Part shown: positions 32,424 to 41,470 of the stretch, in pieces | How positions within the stretch are numbered: the first letter of the stretch is position 1 | Layout of the letters: each line of letters starts with the position of its first letter | DNA from: Amycolatopsis nivea | Lineage (GTDB): Bacteria; Actinomycetota; Actinomycetes; Mycobacteriales; Pseudonocardiaceae | Direction: 5' to 3' | DNA length: 64,000 nt | Assembly: GCF_004522235.1 (NCBI RefSeq) | Contig: NZ_SDLT01000043.1 | Span: forward strand, 1-64,000 | The notes under the pieces: model-generated | The model's database searches: none | What the model was told of the DNA's origin: nothing | What the model saw: the letters and a program-made list of their open reading frames with translations, nothing else | Program-made: the position numbers and the translations under genes

Positions 32424-32591
32424 CGCTGGACCAGACGCGCTCGCGCGGACCCGCTGGTCGAGACGCGCCCGCTTGGACGTGCTCGCGCAGACCCGCTGGT
32501 CCAGACGCGCCCGCCTAGACGTGCTGGCCCAGACGCGCTCGCGCGGACCCGCTGGCCCGAACGCGCCCGCCTAGACGTGCTCGCCTAGCCG
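32424..32591. repeat. Twelve-unit 14-bp tandem array
   Basis: Twelve 14-mers in perfect phase with consensus YGCYSGCSYRGACG. Units alternate between CGCTGGYCCAGACG-like, CGCCCGCCTAGACG-like and TGCTCGCGCAGACC-like forms, giving a 42-bp higher-order period. The array fills the gap between the acetyltransferase (ends 32333) and the convergent VOC gene (ends 32714). No gene, and no spacers of CRISPR type, are seen. Confidence 0.85.
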
Positions 32592-32713
32592 CGCGCTGCT
32601 GGGCGTTCCGTCGCCCGCGCCCGGTCCAGCCGGGTGTGACTTGGGCTCAGCCGCGTTCGGTGCTGGTCGCAGTTCGCCGACGTTCGCGCCCAGCGCGACC
32701 CCTCACCACATCC

Positions 32714-33070
32714 TCAATGCGCCCCCTTCGCCGACACGCAGAACACGTTCCCCTCCGGATCCTCCAGCACCGTCCACTCCAGCCCGGGCACCGAATGCCC
32801 TCCCCGCTCCACCGCGCCCAGCCCCACCAGCCGCCGGACCTCGGCTTCCCGGTCGTCCGCTCCGAAGTCCACGTGGACGCGGTTCTTCCCGGCCCGCGGC
32901 TCCGGCACCCGCTGGAACCCCAGCCGAGGGCCGCCCGACGCCGGGTCCTCCAGCATCACGAACTCGCCGTAGTCCGCGGCCACCGAAACGCCCAGCGCCG
33001 CCGTCCAGAACTCCGCCAGGCGCTGCGGCTCGGCGCAGTCGACGGTGATCATGCCCATTTCCAAACCCAT
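32714..33070 (-). CDS. VOC family protein (glyoxalase_6-like)
   Basis: A 118-residue VOC fold: opening GMITVDCAEPQRLAEFWTAALG, then FVMLEDPASGGPRLGFQRVPEPRAGKNRVHVDF and closing WTVLEDPEGNVFCV. This is the actinobacterial glyoxalase_6 subgroup of unknown substrate. An alternative start six codons in (MITVDC) is possible; the N-terminal MGLEMG is kept because it is in frame with a purine-rich leader. Confidence 0.87.
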   Translation of the reverse strand: MGLEMGMITVDCAEPQRLAEFWTAALGVSVAADYGEFVMLEDPASGGPRLGFQRVPEPRAGKNRVHVDFGADDREAEVRRLVGLGAVERGGHSVPGLEWTVLEDPEGNVFCVSAKGAH

Positions 33071-33194
33071 GCCCGCACGCTAACCGCGACCACCGACAAA
33101 AACGGCGTCCGCCGATAACCCGCATGCGTCGCGGCCAGGGGGTTGACTACTCTGTGCGAAACGTCTAAGGCCCGCTCAGCGCAGGGAGTTCCCA

Positions 33195-34943
33195 GTGATC
33201 ACCAGGATGTCGTCGTTGTTCCTCCGCACGCTGCGCGAGGATCCGGCGGACGCCGAGGTACCCAGCCACCGGCTGCTGGTACGCGCCGGCTACGTCCGCC
33301 GGGTCGCCCCGGGTGGTTACTCGTGGCTGCCGCTCGGGCTGCGCGTGCTGCGCCGGGTCGAGGAGACCGTGCGCGAGGAGATGAACGCGATCGGCGCGCA
33401 GGAGATCCAGTTCCCCGCGCTGCTGCCCCGCGAACCCTACGAGGCCACCAACCGCTGGACCGAGTACGGCGACACGCTCTTCCGCCTCAAGGACCGCAAG
33501 GGAGCCGACTACCTCCTCGGCCCGACCCACGAGGAGCTGTTCGCGCTCACCGTGAAGGGCGAGTACAGCTCCTACAAGGACTTCCCGGTCACGCTCTACC
33601 AAATCCAGACCAAGTACCGCGACGAGGCGCGTCCCCGCGCGGGCATCCTGCGCGGCCGCGAGTTCGTCATGAAGGACTCCTACTCCTTCGACCTCGACGA
33701 TGAAGGCCTCGCCAGCTCGTACCAGAAGCACCGGGACGCCTACATCAAGCTGTTCGACCGGCTCGGCATCGAGTACGTCATCGTGTCCGCCACGTCCGGC
33801 GCGATGGGCGGTTCGGCGTCCGAGGAGTTCCTGGCGGTCGCGGAGAACGGCGAGGACACCTTCGTCCGCAGCACCGAGTCGGGCTACGCGGCGAACGTCG
33901 AAGCGGTCGTCACGCCCGCGTCCGCTGCCCGCCCGCTCGAGGGGCTGCCCGAGGCGCAGGTGCACCACACGCCGAACACGCCGACCATCGAGACCCTCGT
34001 CGCGTTCTTCAACGCCGCCGGGCTCGGCCGCGAGTTCACCGCGGCGGACACGCTGAAGAACGTCCTGGTCAAGACGCGCCAGCCGGGCGCGAAGGAGTGG
34101 GAGCTGCTCGGCATCGGCGTCCCGGGCGACCGCGAGGTGGACTTCAAGCGCCTCGAAGCCGCGCTCGAACCCGCCGAGGTGGAGCTGCTCGAAGAAGCCG
34201 ACTTCGCGAAGAACCCGTTCCTCGTCAAGGGCTACATCGGCCCGAAGGCGTTGCAGGAGAACGGGGTCCGCTACCTCGTCGACCCGCGCGTGGTCGAGGG
34301 CACCGCCTGGCTGACCGGCGCCGACCAGCGCGACCACCACGTGCTCGACCTGGTCGTCGGCCGCGACTTCACCCCGGACGGCACCATCGAGGCCGCCGAG
34401 GTGCGCGAGGGCGACGCGTCTCCGGACGGGCACGGCACGCTCGTCGCCGCGCGCGGCATCGAGATCGGGCACATCTTCCAGCTCGGCCGCAAGTACACCG
34501 ACGCCTTCGAGGTCGACGCGCTCGGCCCGGACTCCAAGCCGGTCCGGATCACCATGGGCTCCTACGGTGTCGGCGTCTCCCGCCTGGTCGCCGTGCTCGC
34601 CGAGCAGAACCACGACGAGCAGGGCCTCGTGTGGCCGCGCGAGGTGTCGCCGTTCGACGTGCACGTGGTCATCGCGGGCAAGGACGAGACGGTGCGCGAG
34701 GGCGCGGAGAAGATCGCCGCCGAGCTCGACGCCGCCGGTCTCGAAATCATCCTCGACGACCGCAAGGCCACCCCGGGCGTGAAGTTCGCCGACGCGGAGC
34801 TGGTCGGCGTCCCGACGATCCTCGTCGTCGGCCGCGGCCTCGCGAACGGGCTGGTCGAGGTCAAGGACCGGCGCACCGGCGAACGCGAGGAAATCGCCGT
34901 CGACTCGGTCGTCGACCACCTCGCGAAGCTCGTCCGCGGCTGA
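33195..34943 (+). CDS. proS: Prolyl-tRNA synthetase (bacterial type)
   Basis: A 582-residue class II synthetase. Motif 1 (GGYSWLPLGLRVLRRVEETV), motif 2 (TKYRDEARPRAGILRGREFVMKDSYSFD), a bacterial editing (INS) domain in the middle and motif 3 (MGSYGVGVSRLVAVLAEQ) are followed by the anticodon-binding domain. It charges tRNA-Pro in the cytosol and edits mischarged alanine. GTG 33195 is preceded by AGGGAG. Its location downstream of map and mtr parallels mycobacteria. Confidence 0.98.
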   Translation: MITRMSSLFLRTLREDPADAEVPSHRLLVRAGYVRRVAPGGYSWLPLGLRVLRRVEETVREEMNAIGAQEIQFPALLPREPYEATNRWTEYGDTLFRLKDRKGADYLLGPTHEELFALTVKGEYSSYKDFPVTLYQIQTKYRDEARPRAGILRGREFVMKDSYSFDLDDEGLASSYQKHRDAYIKLFDRLGIEYVIVSATSGAMGGSASEEFLAVAENGEDTFVRSTESGYAANVEAVVTPASAARPLEGLPEAQVHHTPNTPTIETLVAFFNAAGLGREFTAADTLKNVLVKTRQPGAKEWELLGIGVPGDREVDFKRLEAALEPAEVELLEEADFAKNPFLVKGYIGPKALQENGVRYLVDPRVVEGTAWLTGADQRDHHVLDLVVGRDFTPDGTIEAAEVREGDASPDGHGTLVAARGIEIGHIFQLGRKYTDAFEVDALGPDSKPVRITMGSYGVGVSRLVAVLAEQNHDEQGLVWPREVSPFDVHVVIAGKDETVREGAEKIAAELDAAGLEIILDDRKATPGVKFADAELVGVPTILVVGRGLANGLVEVKDRRTGEREEIAVDSVVDHLAKLVRG

Positions 34944-34948
34944 AGCCA

Positions 34949-35926
34949 GTGGGCTGGTTCGGGCGCAACCGCCGCGACGACGGCGGGTACCGGGACAACG
35001 CCGCGCTGAGCGGCTTCGGCGGGTACGAGCCGTCCGACGCGCCGAAGTTCCCGAGCGCCGGGTACGGGAAACCGGACCCGGCGCCGTCCGAACCAGCCCC
35101 GGAGCCGCGGGCCGACCCGATGCGGCAGTCCCTCACCCCGGCGCAGCTGCGGCGAGGGACGCCCCGCAAGACCAATCTCCGCCTGGTCAAGGCGGTCCCG
35201 ATCGTCATCCTCATCGGGGTGTTCGGCTACAACGTCTTCTCCGCCAACAGCCGCCATTCCGCCAGCACGGACGACACTCCGCGCGCCCCGTACACCTACC
35301 AGCCGGACCCCCGCGTCGTCGTGCCGCCGGTGGTCGCGGGTTGGCAGTCAGTGGCGGGCAAGGACGGCAGTTACGCGTACGACGTGCCGCCGTCCTGGGA
35401 ACCGGCTCCGACCACGCTGCACGGCTGGGACCCGGTCGCCGGATCGCCCGGCATCAACCTGTCCACCAGCGCGTTCCTCGGCAAGGGCAACTGCAAGGAA
35501 GATCCGGTCGGCCAGATCGGCGGCTCGGGTTTCACCACCGAGAAGACCAGTGACGCCGCTGAAGCCGCCCGTAAGGCCGTCACCGACCTGGGCGTCAGCG
35601 CGTACACCGGCGAAGGCGCTCCGGCCGCGAAGGTGACGCCTGGTGCGCCGGAGAAGACCGAAGTCAAGATCGAGAACGAAAGCCGCGAGGGCACGCTCGT
35701 GGTTGCCGAGGTCTCCCCGAGCAACGCGCCATGCCAGCCAAAGAGCGCGCTGGTCGGGGCGCTCGCGCTCACCGCCGGCGAAAAGTCGGCCGTGCTGGTC
35801 GCGTATTCCGAACAAGGCCGCCCGGGATCCGCGTCCCGGGACGACCTCGTCCGGATTCTGCACAGTTACCGCGGCGTCCCGGCCGCGGACCGGTCCACGA
35901 CCACGCCGCCGCCGACCACGCGCTGA
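34949..35926 (+). CDS. Single-pass membrane-anchored hypothetical protein
   Basis: A 325-residue protein with a Pro/Gly/Tyr-rich cytoplasmic N-terminus (residues 1-85), a transmembrane helix at about 90-106 (VPIVILIGVFGYNVFSA) and an extracytoplasmic domain with paired cysteines, ending in a Thr/Pro-rich tail. It starts with GTG five bases after proS and is probably co-transcribed. Its last 61 bp overlap the convergent gene at 35866. No family function recognised. Confidence 0.75.
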   Translation: MGWFGRNRRDDGGYRDNAALSGFGGYEPSDAPKFPSAGYGKPDPAPSEPAPEPRADPMRQSLTPAQLRRGTPRKTNLRLVKAVPIVILIGVFGYNVFSANSRHSASTDDTPRAPYTYQPDPRVVVPPVVAGWQSVAGKDGSYAYDVPPSWEPAPTTLHGWDPVAGSPGINLSTSAFLGKGNCKEDPVGQIGGSGFTTEKTSDAAEAARKAVTDLGVSAYTGEGAPAAKVTPGAPEKTEVKIENESREGTLVVAEVSPSNAPCQPKSALVGALALTAGEKSAVLVAYSEQGRPGSASRDDLVRILHSYRGVPAADRSTTTPPPTTR

Positions 35927-38037
35927 CGGCGCAGCGCCAGCTTCGCGAAGTCCATCAGCCCGGCGTTCGGCAGATACGCGCGGCCGAGCGCGATCCCGAT
36001 CCGCGGCAGATCCGCTTCGTCGCGGTAAGCGAGGTACAGCGGCTCGTGCCGCGGCTGGAACTTCGCCTTGAACGCGTGCAGGGAACGGAATCCGTAGTAC
36101 GGCTCCATCATCGAGCCCAGCGCGTCCAGCATCCGGTCGACCATCTGCCGCGGCGTGCTGTCGTTGCTGCGGACCAGCGGCGCGCCCGAGAGCGACACGA
36201 ACTGCGCGCCCTCCTCGCGGAACGCCAGGCAGGCCGAGGCGATCAGGAACTCCATCACCGGCCGGAACCCGCCCGTGCGGCGGCGCATCACGTCGAGCGT
36301 CCAGCCGCCGACCTCGCCGTCGCCGGTGTGCACCGGCAGCCACGACGTCACGCCGTGCACCGTGCCGTCGGCGTCGACCGCGAGACCGACCCGGGTCGCC
36401 GGGTCCATCGCCTGGTCCACGCCGCCGAGCGTGAAGCCCATTTCCGGCAGGCCCTTGTCGCAGATCCACTCCTCGGACAGCGCGCGCACCTGGTCGCGGA
36501 TCGACCACGGCTGCTCGGCCAGTCGCACCAGCCGGAACTCGATCCCGTCCTTCTTCGCGCGGTTCAGCGCGGTCCGCACGTCCTGCCACGCCTTGCCGCG
36601 GAATTCGAGGTTTTCCAAGTCCACCAGCGTGTCCTCGGCGACCTGCACGTGCTGCCAGCCCAGTTTCGCGGTCTGCGCGGCGGTTCCCGCGGTCGCCGAG
36701 AACACGCACGGCACGAGCCCGGTGTTCTCGCACATCGCGGCGAATTCCCGCAGCGTGCGGTCGCTCGTCCCGTCCGGCGCGACCGGGTCGCCGAGCGCCA
36801 CCGCGACGCCGGCGTGCCGCTGGTAGGCCAGGTACGAAGCACCGTCGGAGGCGACGAAGTAGGTGTTCTGCGGCCACGTCGTCATCCACGAGATGGTGCT
36901 GCCGCCGTTGCGGCCCAGCAGAAGCCGGGCGAAGGCCGGGTCCGGGCCGCCGCGGAACAGCTTGCGCCGCCTGCGCCGCGAGGGCACGCGGAACGCGCGC
37001 CGCGCGGAGATCAGCAGCACCAGTTCCACGCCCCACAAGAGATTGTCCACAATGAACAGCGGCGGGTTGCTGAGTTCGGCTTCCTGCCGGACGACCTGCG
37101 TGATCGCGACGACCCCGGCCAGCACCGCCATCTGCGACGCGGCGAGCACGCACAGCGTGATCGCGCACCGCCAGGCGAACCGCGAACCCCGGCGCAGCCC
37201 GTTGAGGATCGGCACCGCGATGAGGCACAGCGGGATGAGTTCGTTGCCGGACATCGAGATCGAGTCGGACGAGCCGAACGGTCCGTCGCCGGGCACCAGC
37301 CACATCACCACTTCGGCGACGACCAGCAGCACCAGCCCGGCCGACGCGAGCAGTCGCCATTCGCGCAGCGACGGCTTGTTGGCGTTGCGCGCGGCGGGTC
37401 CGGCGAGGCGTCGGCCCAGCGGCAGCGCGAGAACGAGCGCGAAGAAATGCACGAGATCGGCGAGCGTGCCGACATAGACGATCGCCACCCCGGCGTACAC
37501 GCACAGCCCGGCTCGCAGGCGCAGCCGCCACGGCGTCCGCAGGGTCGCGCTGGTGATGGCGATCGCGGCGAGCGCACCGCCGGAGAAGCCGACGTCGAGC
37601 GTGCCGGCGATCCGGTCGGCCCAGGCCCAGCCGGAATTGCGGGAAAGCTCGAGGAACTGCACCGCCACGACCGTCGACACCAATTGCCCGCCGATGGTCA
37701 CCGCCATCGCGCGCCGGGTGCCGAGGTGCCATTCGGCGAATCCGGCCATCAGCGCGAAACTGCCCGCCATCGGCAGGTAGAACCACGGGCGCAGGGCGTA
37801 GAACGGGCCGGTGAACAGCGTCCACCAGCGTCCGTGTTCGAGCGAGGGAAGGCCGTAGGCGTAATAGTGGAAAGCGTGCTGGTGCTCGGCGGCGTGCCAG
37901 AGCGAACCGGTCGCGACCCCCACGATCAAGATGGCAAGCACCACGGTCGTCGTGAACGGAACCCGGTGCCACAGCACTGCTAGCCGCCCGCGTGCCTCTC
38001 CGGCCGTGAGGCCGGTTCCCCCCTGTGCGATCGTCAT
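35866..38037 (-). CDS. Membrane protein: rhomboid-like N-terminus fused to DUF2156 (MprF-like) aminoacyltransferase domain
   Basis: A 723-residue protein. Residues 25-340 hold about ten hydrophobic segments. The first six have rhomboid-like order: RWWTLFTGPF, GFAEWHLGTRRA, Ser152 in GFSGG and His197 in the later helix VHFFALVLALPLG. Residues about 370-700 form a DUF2156/phosphatidylglycerol lysyltransferase-type domain (YFVASDGASYLAYQRHAGVAVALGDPV, RRRTGGFRPVMEFLIAS, YGFRSLHAFKAKFQP). MprF/LysX-like proteins add amino acids to phosphatidylglycerol and confer resistance to cationic peptides. The amino acid used is unknown. Its 3' end overlaps the convergent 325-aa gene by 61 bp. Confidence 0.82.
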   Translation of the reverse strand: MTIAQGGTGLTAGEARGRLAVLWHRVPFTTTVVLAILIVGVATGSLWHAAEHQHAFHYYAYGLPSLEHGRWWTLFTGPFYALRPWFYLPMAGSFALMAGFAEWHLGTRRAMAVTIGGQLVSTVVAVQFLELSRNSGWAWADRIAGTLDVGFSGGALAAIAITSATLRTPWRLRLRAGLCVYAGVAIVYVGTLADLVHFFALVLALPLGRRLAGPAARNANKPSLREWRLLASAGLVLLVVAEVVMWLVPGDGPFGSSDSISMSGNELIPLCLIAVPILNGLRRGSRFAWRCAITLCVLAASQMAVLAGVVAITQVVRQEAELSNPPLFIVDNLLWGVELVLLISARRAFRVPSRRRRRKLFRGGPDPAFARLLLGRNGGSTISWMTTWPQNTYFVASDGASYLAYQRHAGVAVALGDPVAPDGTSDRTLREFAAMCENTGLVPCVFSATAGTAAQTAKLGWQHVQVAEDTLVDLENLEFRGKAWQDVRTALNRAKKDGIEFRLVRLAEQPWSIRDQVRALSEEWICDKGLPEMGFTLGGVDQAMDPATRVGLAVDADGTVHGVTSWLPVHTGDGEVGGWTLDVMRRRTGGFRPVMEFLIASACLAFREEGAQFVSLSGAPLVRSNDSTPRQMVDRMLDALGSMMEPYYGFRSLHAFKAKFQPRHEPLYLAYRDEADLPRIGIALGRAYLPNAGLMDFAKLALRRQRVVGGGVVVDRSAAGTPR

Positions 38038-38271
38038 GGGGAAAGTTTGGCGCGGCGATCTTAAGCGGTCATCGGCCGTCGGACCTACTTCTCCCCCTAA
38101 GGGACTGCTACCCCAGGGGGACCCGACCCTGGTCCCAAGACTGACCCGCGGTGTGCGGCAACGCTCTCACCAGCGGAAAGGGACTGGCGTTCGGCTAGTA
38201 AGCGGCGCCTCCGACCCGGAGTAGGGGTTGACGCCGAAAGCCGCCCGAACGAGTGATCCCGGTCGCTTGCC

Positions 38272-38982
38272 TCACGGCGTTCCGAGCACTGCCGCGCGGA
38301 CGGCGGAAAGGTCGGCGAGATTCGGCAAAACCGCGTGCGCACCGGCACCGGTCAGTTGTTCGGCGGAAAACCGGCCAGTAGCAACGCCGATCGCCACCGC
38401 GCCGTAATCGAGCGCGGCCTCGATGTCGTGCGGTGTGTCCCCGAGAATCACTACGGATTCGGCAGGAAATTCCGTGCCATGCTTCGTTTCCGCCGCTTTG
38501 ACGGCGTGCGGGACGAGATCTGCGCGGCGGGCCGAAAGCGAACCGTAGCCGCCGATCTCCAGATCGAGATGTTCGTCGAGACCGAGCGCGGCGAGTTTGT
38601 GCAGCGAGATCTCCGGCAGGTTCCCGGTGATGAGGCTCTGCACGACGCCTTCGCGGCCGGCGAAGTCGGCGAGCACGGCCGCCGCGCCGTCGAGCGCCCG
38701 GCCTTCCTCGGGCAGCGTTTCCCTGGCGCGTTCGACGGCCGCGATCAGCTCCCGCCACATCCGCTGGATGGTTTCCTCGTCCGGCTCGATCCCGTGCATC
38801 GCCAACACGTCGGCGGTGATCGCGCGTTCGGTCCGGCCGCCGAAGTCCGGGGGCGTGCGGAACTCCGCGCCGGTCGCGGCGGCGAGCGCGGTGCCGTACC
38901 AGCCGATGCCCAGCCCGGTGTAGTCGACGAGCGTGTGGTCGATGTCCCAGAGCACCAGCCGGTGCGTGCGAATGGCTGTCAC
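38272..38982 (-). CDS. HAD superfamily hydrolase (phosphoglycolate phosphatase-like)
   Basis: A 236-residue HAD enzyme: motif I LWDIDHTLVDYTG (nucleophile Asp13, Asp15), motif II SLITGNLPE and motif III/IV VVILGDTPHDIEAA. The helical cap fits the subfamily I phosphatases. It starts with GTG 38982 and lies 21 bp after the YjbQ gene in the same direction. The small phosphorylated metabolite it hydrolyses is unknown. Confidence 0.9.
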   Translation of the reverse strand: MTAIRTHRLVLWDIDHTLVDYTGLGIGWYGTALAAATGAEFRTPPDFGGRTERAITADVLAMHGIEPDEETIQRMWRELIAAVERARETLPEEGRALDGAAAVLADFAGREGVVQSLITGNLPEISLHKLAALGLDEHLDLEIGGYGSLSARRADLVPHAVKAAETKHGTEFPAESVVILGDTPHDIEAALDYGAVAIGVATGRFSAEQLTGAGAHAVLPNLADLSAVRAAVLGTP

Positions 38983-39003
38983 GTCCGCGATGCTACGGCG
39001 GGC

Positions 39004-39414
39004 TCAGCCGGTGAGGTAGCTGAAGCGGACCCGGCGGACGGGGTTGTCGACGTTCGTGTCCACCAGGCACACCGACTGCCAGGTCCCGAGCAGCAGCACG
39101 CCGCCGAGCACCGGCACGGTCGCGTACGGCGGGAGGAACGCCGGGAGCACGTGGTCGCGGCCGTGTCCGCCGGTGCCGTGCTGGTGGCGCCAGCGGTTGT
39201 CGCGGGGGAGCAGGTCGTCGAGCGCGGCGAGGAGGTCGTCGTCGCTGCCCGCGCCGGTTTCCAGCACCGCGAGCCCGGCCGTCGCGTGCGGCACCCACAC
39301 GTGCAGCAGGCCGTCGGTGGCGTCGGCGTCGCGCAGGAACTTCTCCGCTTCCCGGGTCAGGTTGTGCACGACCGCGGCGTTGCCGGTGTGCACCTCGATC
39401 TCGGTGGAGTACAT
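39004..39414 (-). CDS. YjbQ family protein (UPF0047, secondary thiamine-phosphate synthase)
   Basis: A 136-residue YjbQ/UPF0047 protein with HVWVPHATAGLAVLETG, NRWRHQHGTGGHGRDHVLPAFL and GTWQSVCLVDTN, holding the conserved His residues of the active site. E. coli YjbQ has weak thiamine-phosphate synthase activity in vitro; the physiological role is not settled. It lies between the response-regulator gene and the HAD gene, all in one direction. Confidence 0.92.
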   Translation of the reverse strand: MYSTEIEVHTGNAAVVHNLTREAEKFLRDADATDGLLHVWVPHATAGLAVLETGAGSDDDLLAALDDLLPRDNRWRHQHGTGGHGRDHVLPAFLPPYATVPVLGGVLLLGTWQSVCLVDTNVDNPVRRVRFSYLTG

Positions 39415-39430
39415 CCCGTCAGCGTAGGCG

Positions 39431-40075
39431 TCAGGAATCGAGATAGCGGAGCACGGCGAGGACGCGCCGGTTGTGCCCGTCCGACGGCGGCAGGCCCAGC
39501 TTGCCGAAGATGCTCGTCACGTACTTTTCGACCGAGCCCGCGGACAGGAACGCCTCCGCCGCGATCGCCGAGTTCGACCGGCCCTGCGCCATCAAGCCGA
39601 GGATCTCGCGTTCGCGCGGCGTCAGCTCGGCGAGCGGACCGGCCTGGCCGGTGGTCGCGAACAGCTGGCGGACGACTTCCGGATCGAGCACCGTCTCGCC
39701 GGCGGCGACGCGTTCCAGCGCGGTGAGGAAGTCCGACACCTCGGCGACGCGGTCCTTCAGCAGATAACCGACCGCACCCGCTTCCCCGGCGAGGAGTTGC
39801 TTGGCGTAGTTGGTTTCGACGTACTGCGAGAACACCAGAATCGCGCAGCCAGGCCGTTCGGCGCGCAGATCGATCGCCGCGCGCAAGCCTTCGTCGGTGT
39901 GGGTCGGCGGCATTCGGATGTCCACAATGGACACATCGGGACGATGCTCGCGGACGGCGGTGCGGAGGTCGTCGGCGTTCTTCACCGCCGCTGCTACCTC
40001 GTGGCCGCGCAGGCCCAGCAATTCGACGAGACCCTGGCGCAGGATGGCCGAGTCCTCCGCGATCACGATCCGCAC
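39431..40075 (-). CDS. NarL/LuxR family response regulator
   Basis: A 214-residue protein with receiver phosphoacceptor Asp52 (SIVDIRMPP), conserved Lys in the GYLLKDR loop, and a C-terminal LuxR helix-turn-helix (LTPREREILGLMAQGRSNSAIA, EKYVTSIFGKLGL). It starts 24 bp after the stop of the histidine kinase, with which it forms a two-component pair. Target genes are not evident. Confidence 0.95.
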   Translation of the reverse strand: MRIVIAEDSAILRQGLVELLGLRGHEVAAAVKNADDLRTAVREHRPDVSIVDIRMPPTHTDEGLRAAIDLRAERPGCAILVFSQYVETNYAKQLLAGEAGAVGYLLKDRVAEVSDFLTALERVAAGETVLDPEVVRQLFATTGQAGPLAELTPREREILGLMAQGRSNSAIAAEAFLSAGSVEKYVTSIFGKLGLPPSDGHNRRVLAVLRYLDS

Positions 40076-40099
40076 GGTTTCCCCCTCATTTCACCGAGT

Positions 40100-41395
40100 T
40101 TAGCGGGGCAGCGGGAGCGTGGCGGTGACGACGGTCGGGCCGCCGGGCGGGCTCGACACGGTCAGTTCTCCGTCGGCGGGGCGGAGGCGTTCGGCGATGC
40201 CGGACAGTCCGCCGCCGGGGATGATCGCGGCACCGCCGGAGCCGTGGTCGATTACGGTCAGGCGCAAGACGTCTTCGCGGTCTTCGACCAGGACGGTGCA
40301 GCGTCCGGCACCGTGTTTGGACGCGTTGGTCATGAGTTCGGCGGCGGCGAAGTAGACGATCGTTTCCAGCGACGGTGGCGGACGGCGGCTCAGTTCCACG
40401 GTGACTTTCGCGGAGAAATCGGCGGAACTGGCCAATGTGGACAGTGCGAGGCTCAGGCCTTTGTCCAGTGCCGCGGGGTGGATGCCGCGGGCCAGGTCGC
40501 GCAGTTCGGTGAGGGCTTGTTTGGCGTTGCTGTGCGCGGTGTCGACCAGGGTGCGGATCTGGTCGAGGTTGACCTGGTCGGTGGCCAGTTCTTCCTTTGC
40601 CAGGCCCAGTTTCATGGCCATGGCGACCAGTTGGGCTTGGGCGCCGTCGTGGAGGTCGCGTTCGATGCGGCGGAGTTGTTCCGCTGCCTCGTCCAGGGCG
40701 GTGGCGCGGGTTTCTTCGAGGAAACGGACGCGTTCGCGCAGGCCTGGGTCGGCTACCAGCAGGCGGAGGAGGAGGCGGTCCACTCCGGCGACGAGGTGCA
40801 CCACGGCGGGCCAGACGGCCAGGATCAGGATGCCGGAGACGCACCAGACCAGGGAGCCGATCCAGTTGTCGCTCTGGATGTTGAAGACGGGGAGGCCGTG
40901 GCCGGGTCTGGTCTCGAGGAGCCAGGTGAAGGGGTAGGTGAAGGAAGCCAGGCCGTAGAAGCCGAGGGTGCCGGTGCCCAGGAGGGCCAGGAGGGCGGTG
41001 GGGAGGCGGACCAGTAGGTAGGCGACGGAGCGCCAGGCTGTTCGGTCGGAGAGGCGGGCCGTTAGCCAGTTCCAGAGGCCTGGTTTGAGGTCGGTTCTCG
41101 GTGGGGGCGGGAGGGGGAGGTTGAGGAGTTTGGCGGCTAGGCGGCGGTGGAGGCTGCCTAGGAGATTGGCGGTTTTTAGGACTGTGGTGAGGATTAGGAG
41201 GCCTAGGAAGAGGGGGGTTAGGGCTAGGCCGAGGGTTGTTCCTGCTAGGAGGATTATTACGGAGAGTAGTGGGAGTAGGCCGGTGGTGGCTATCCAGGTT
41301 GCTTCGGTCAGGGTTTGGCGGGGGGTGGCTGGCCAGAGGTGGCGGAGTTGGGCAGGGGTTGGGTGACCTGGGTGGGGTTGCTTGGTGGTGGTCAC
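40100..41395 (-). CDS. Two-component sensor histidine kinase (HisKA_3)
   Basis: A 431-residue protein with four to five membrane helices in residues 35-215 (PSPW-like sensor domain), the phosphoacceptor His249 in RRIERDLHDGAQAQLV and a short HATPase_c (ELMTNASKHGAG, GGGLSGIAERL). It phosphorylates the adjacent NarL-type regulator. The sensed signal is unknown. The first 130 codons are rich in CTA and other A/C codons, because the plus strand is locally G/T biased. Confidence 0.93.
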   Translation of the reverse strand: MTTTKQPHPGHPTPAQLRHLWPATPRQTLTEATWIATTGLLPLLSVIILLAGTTLGLALTPLFLGLLILTTVLKTANLLGSLHRRLAAKLLNLPLPPPPRTDLKPGLWNWLTARLSDRTAWRSVAYLLVRLPTALLALLGTGTLGFYGLASFTYPFTWLLETRPGHGLPVFNIQSDNWIGSLVWCVSGILILAVWPAVVHLVAGVDRLLLRLLVADPGLRERVRFLEETRATALDEAAEQLRRIERDLHDGAQAQLVAMAMKLGLAKEELATDQVNLDQIRTLVDTAHSNAKQALTELRDLARGIHPAALDKGLSLALSTLASSADFSAKVTVELSRRPPPSLETIVYFAAAELMTNASKHGAGRCTVLVEDREDVLRLTVIDHGSGGAAIIPGGGLSGIAERLRPADGELTVSSPPGGPTVVTATLPLPR

Positions 41396-41470
41396 CTTCT
41401 GAGTTTGCCGGGTTGCGGGGGTGGCTGGTAGCGGGGTGGCCTGTGTTGTTGGGTGGGGGGTAGCCCTACC

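Noticed and set aside
32424..32591. Coding repeat (open in one frame as an Arg/Ala/Leu repeat peptide)
   Set aside because: No start codon or ribosome site; unit length 14 makes the frame change each unit.
33165..34919. 584-codon minus-strand frame over proS
   Set aside because: Shadow frame opposite an unmistakable prolyl-tRNA synthetase.
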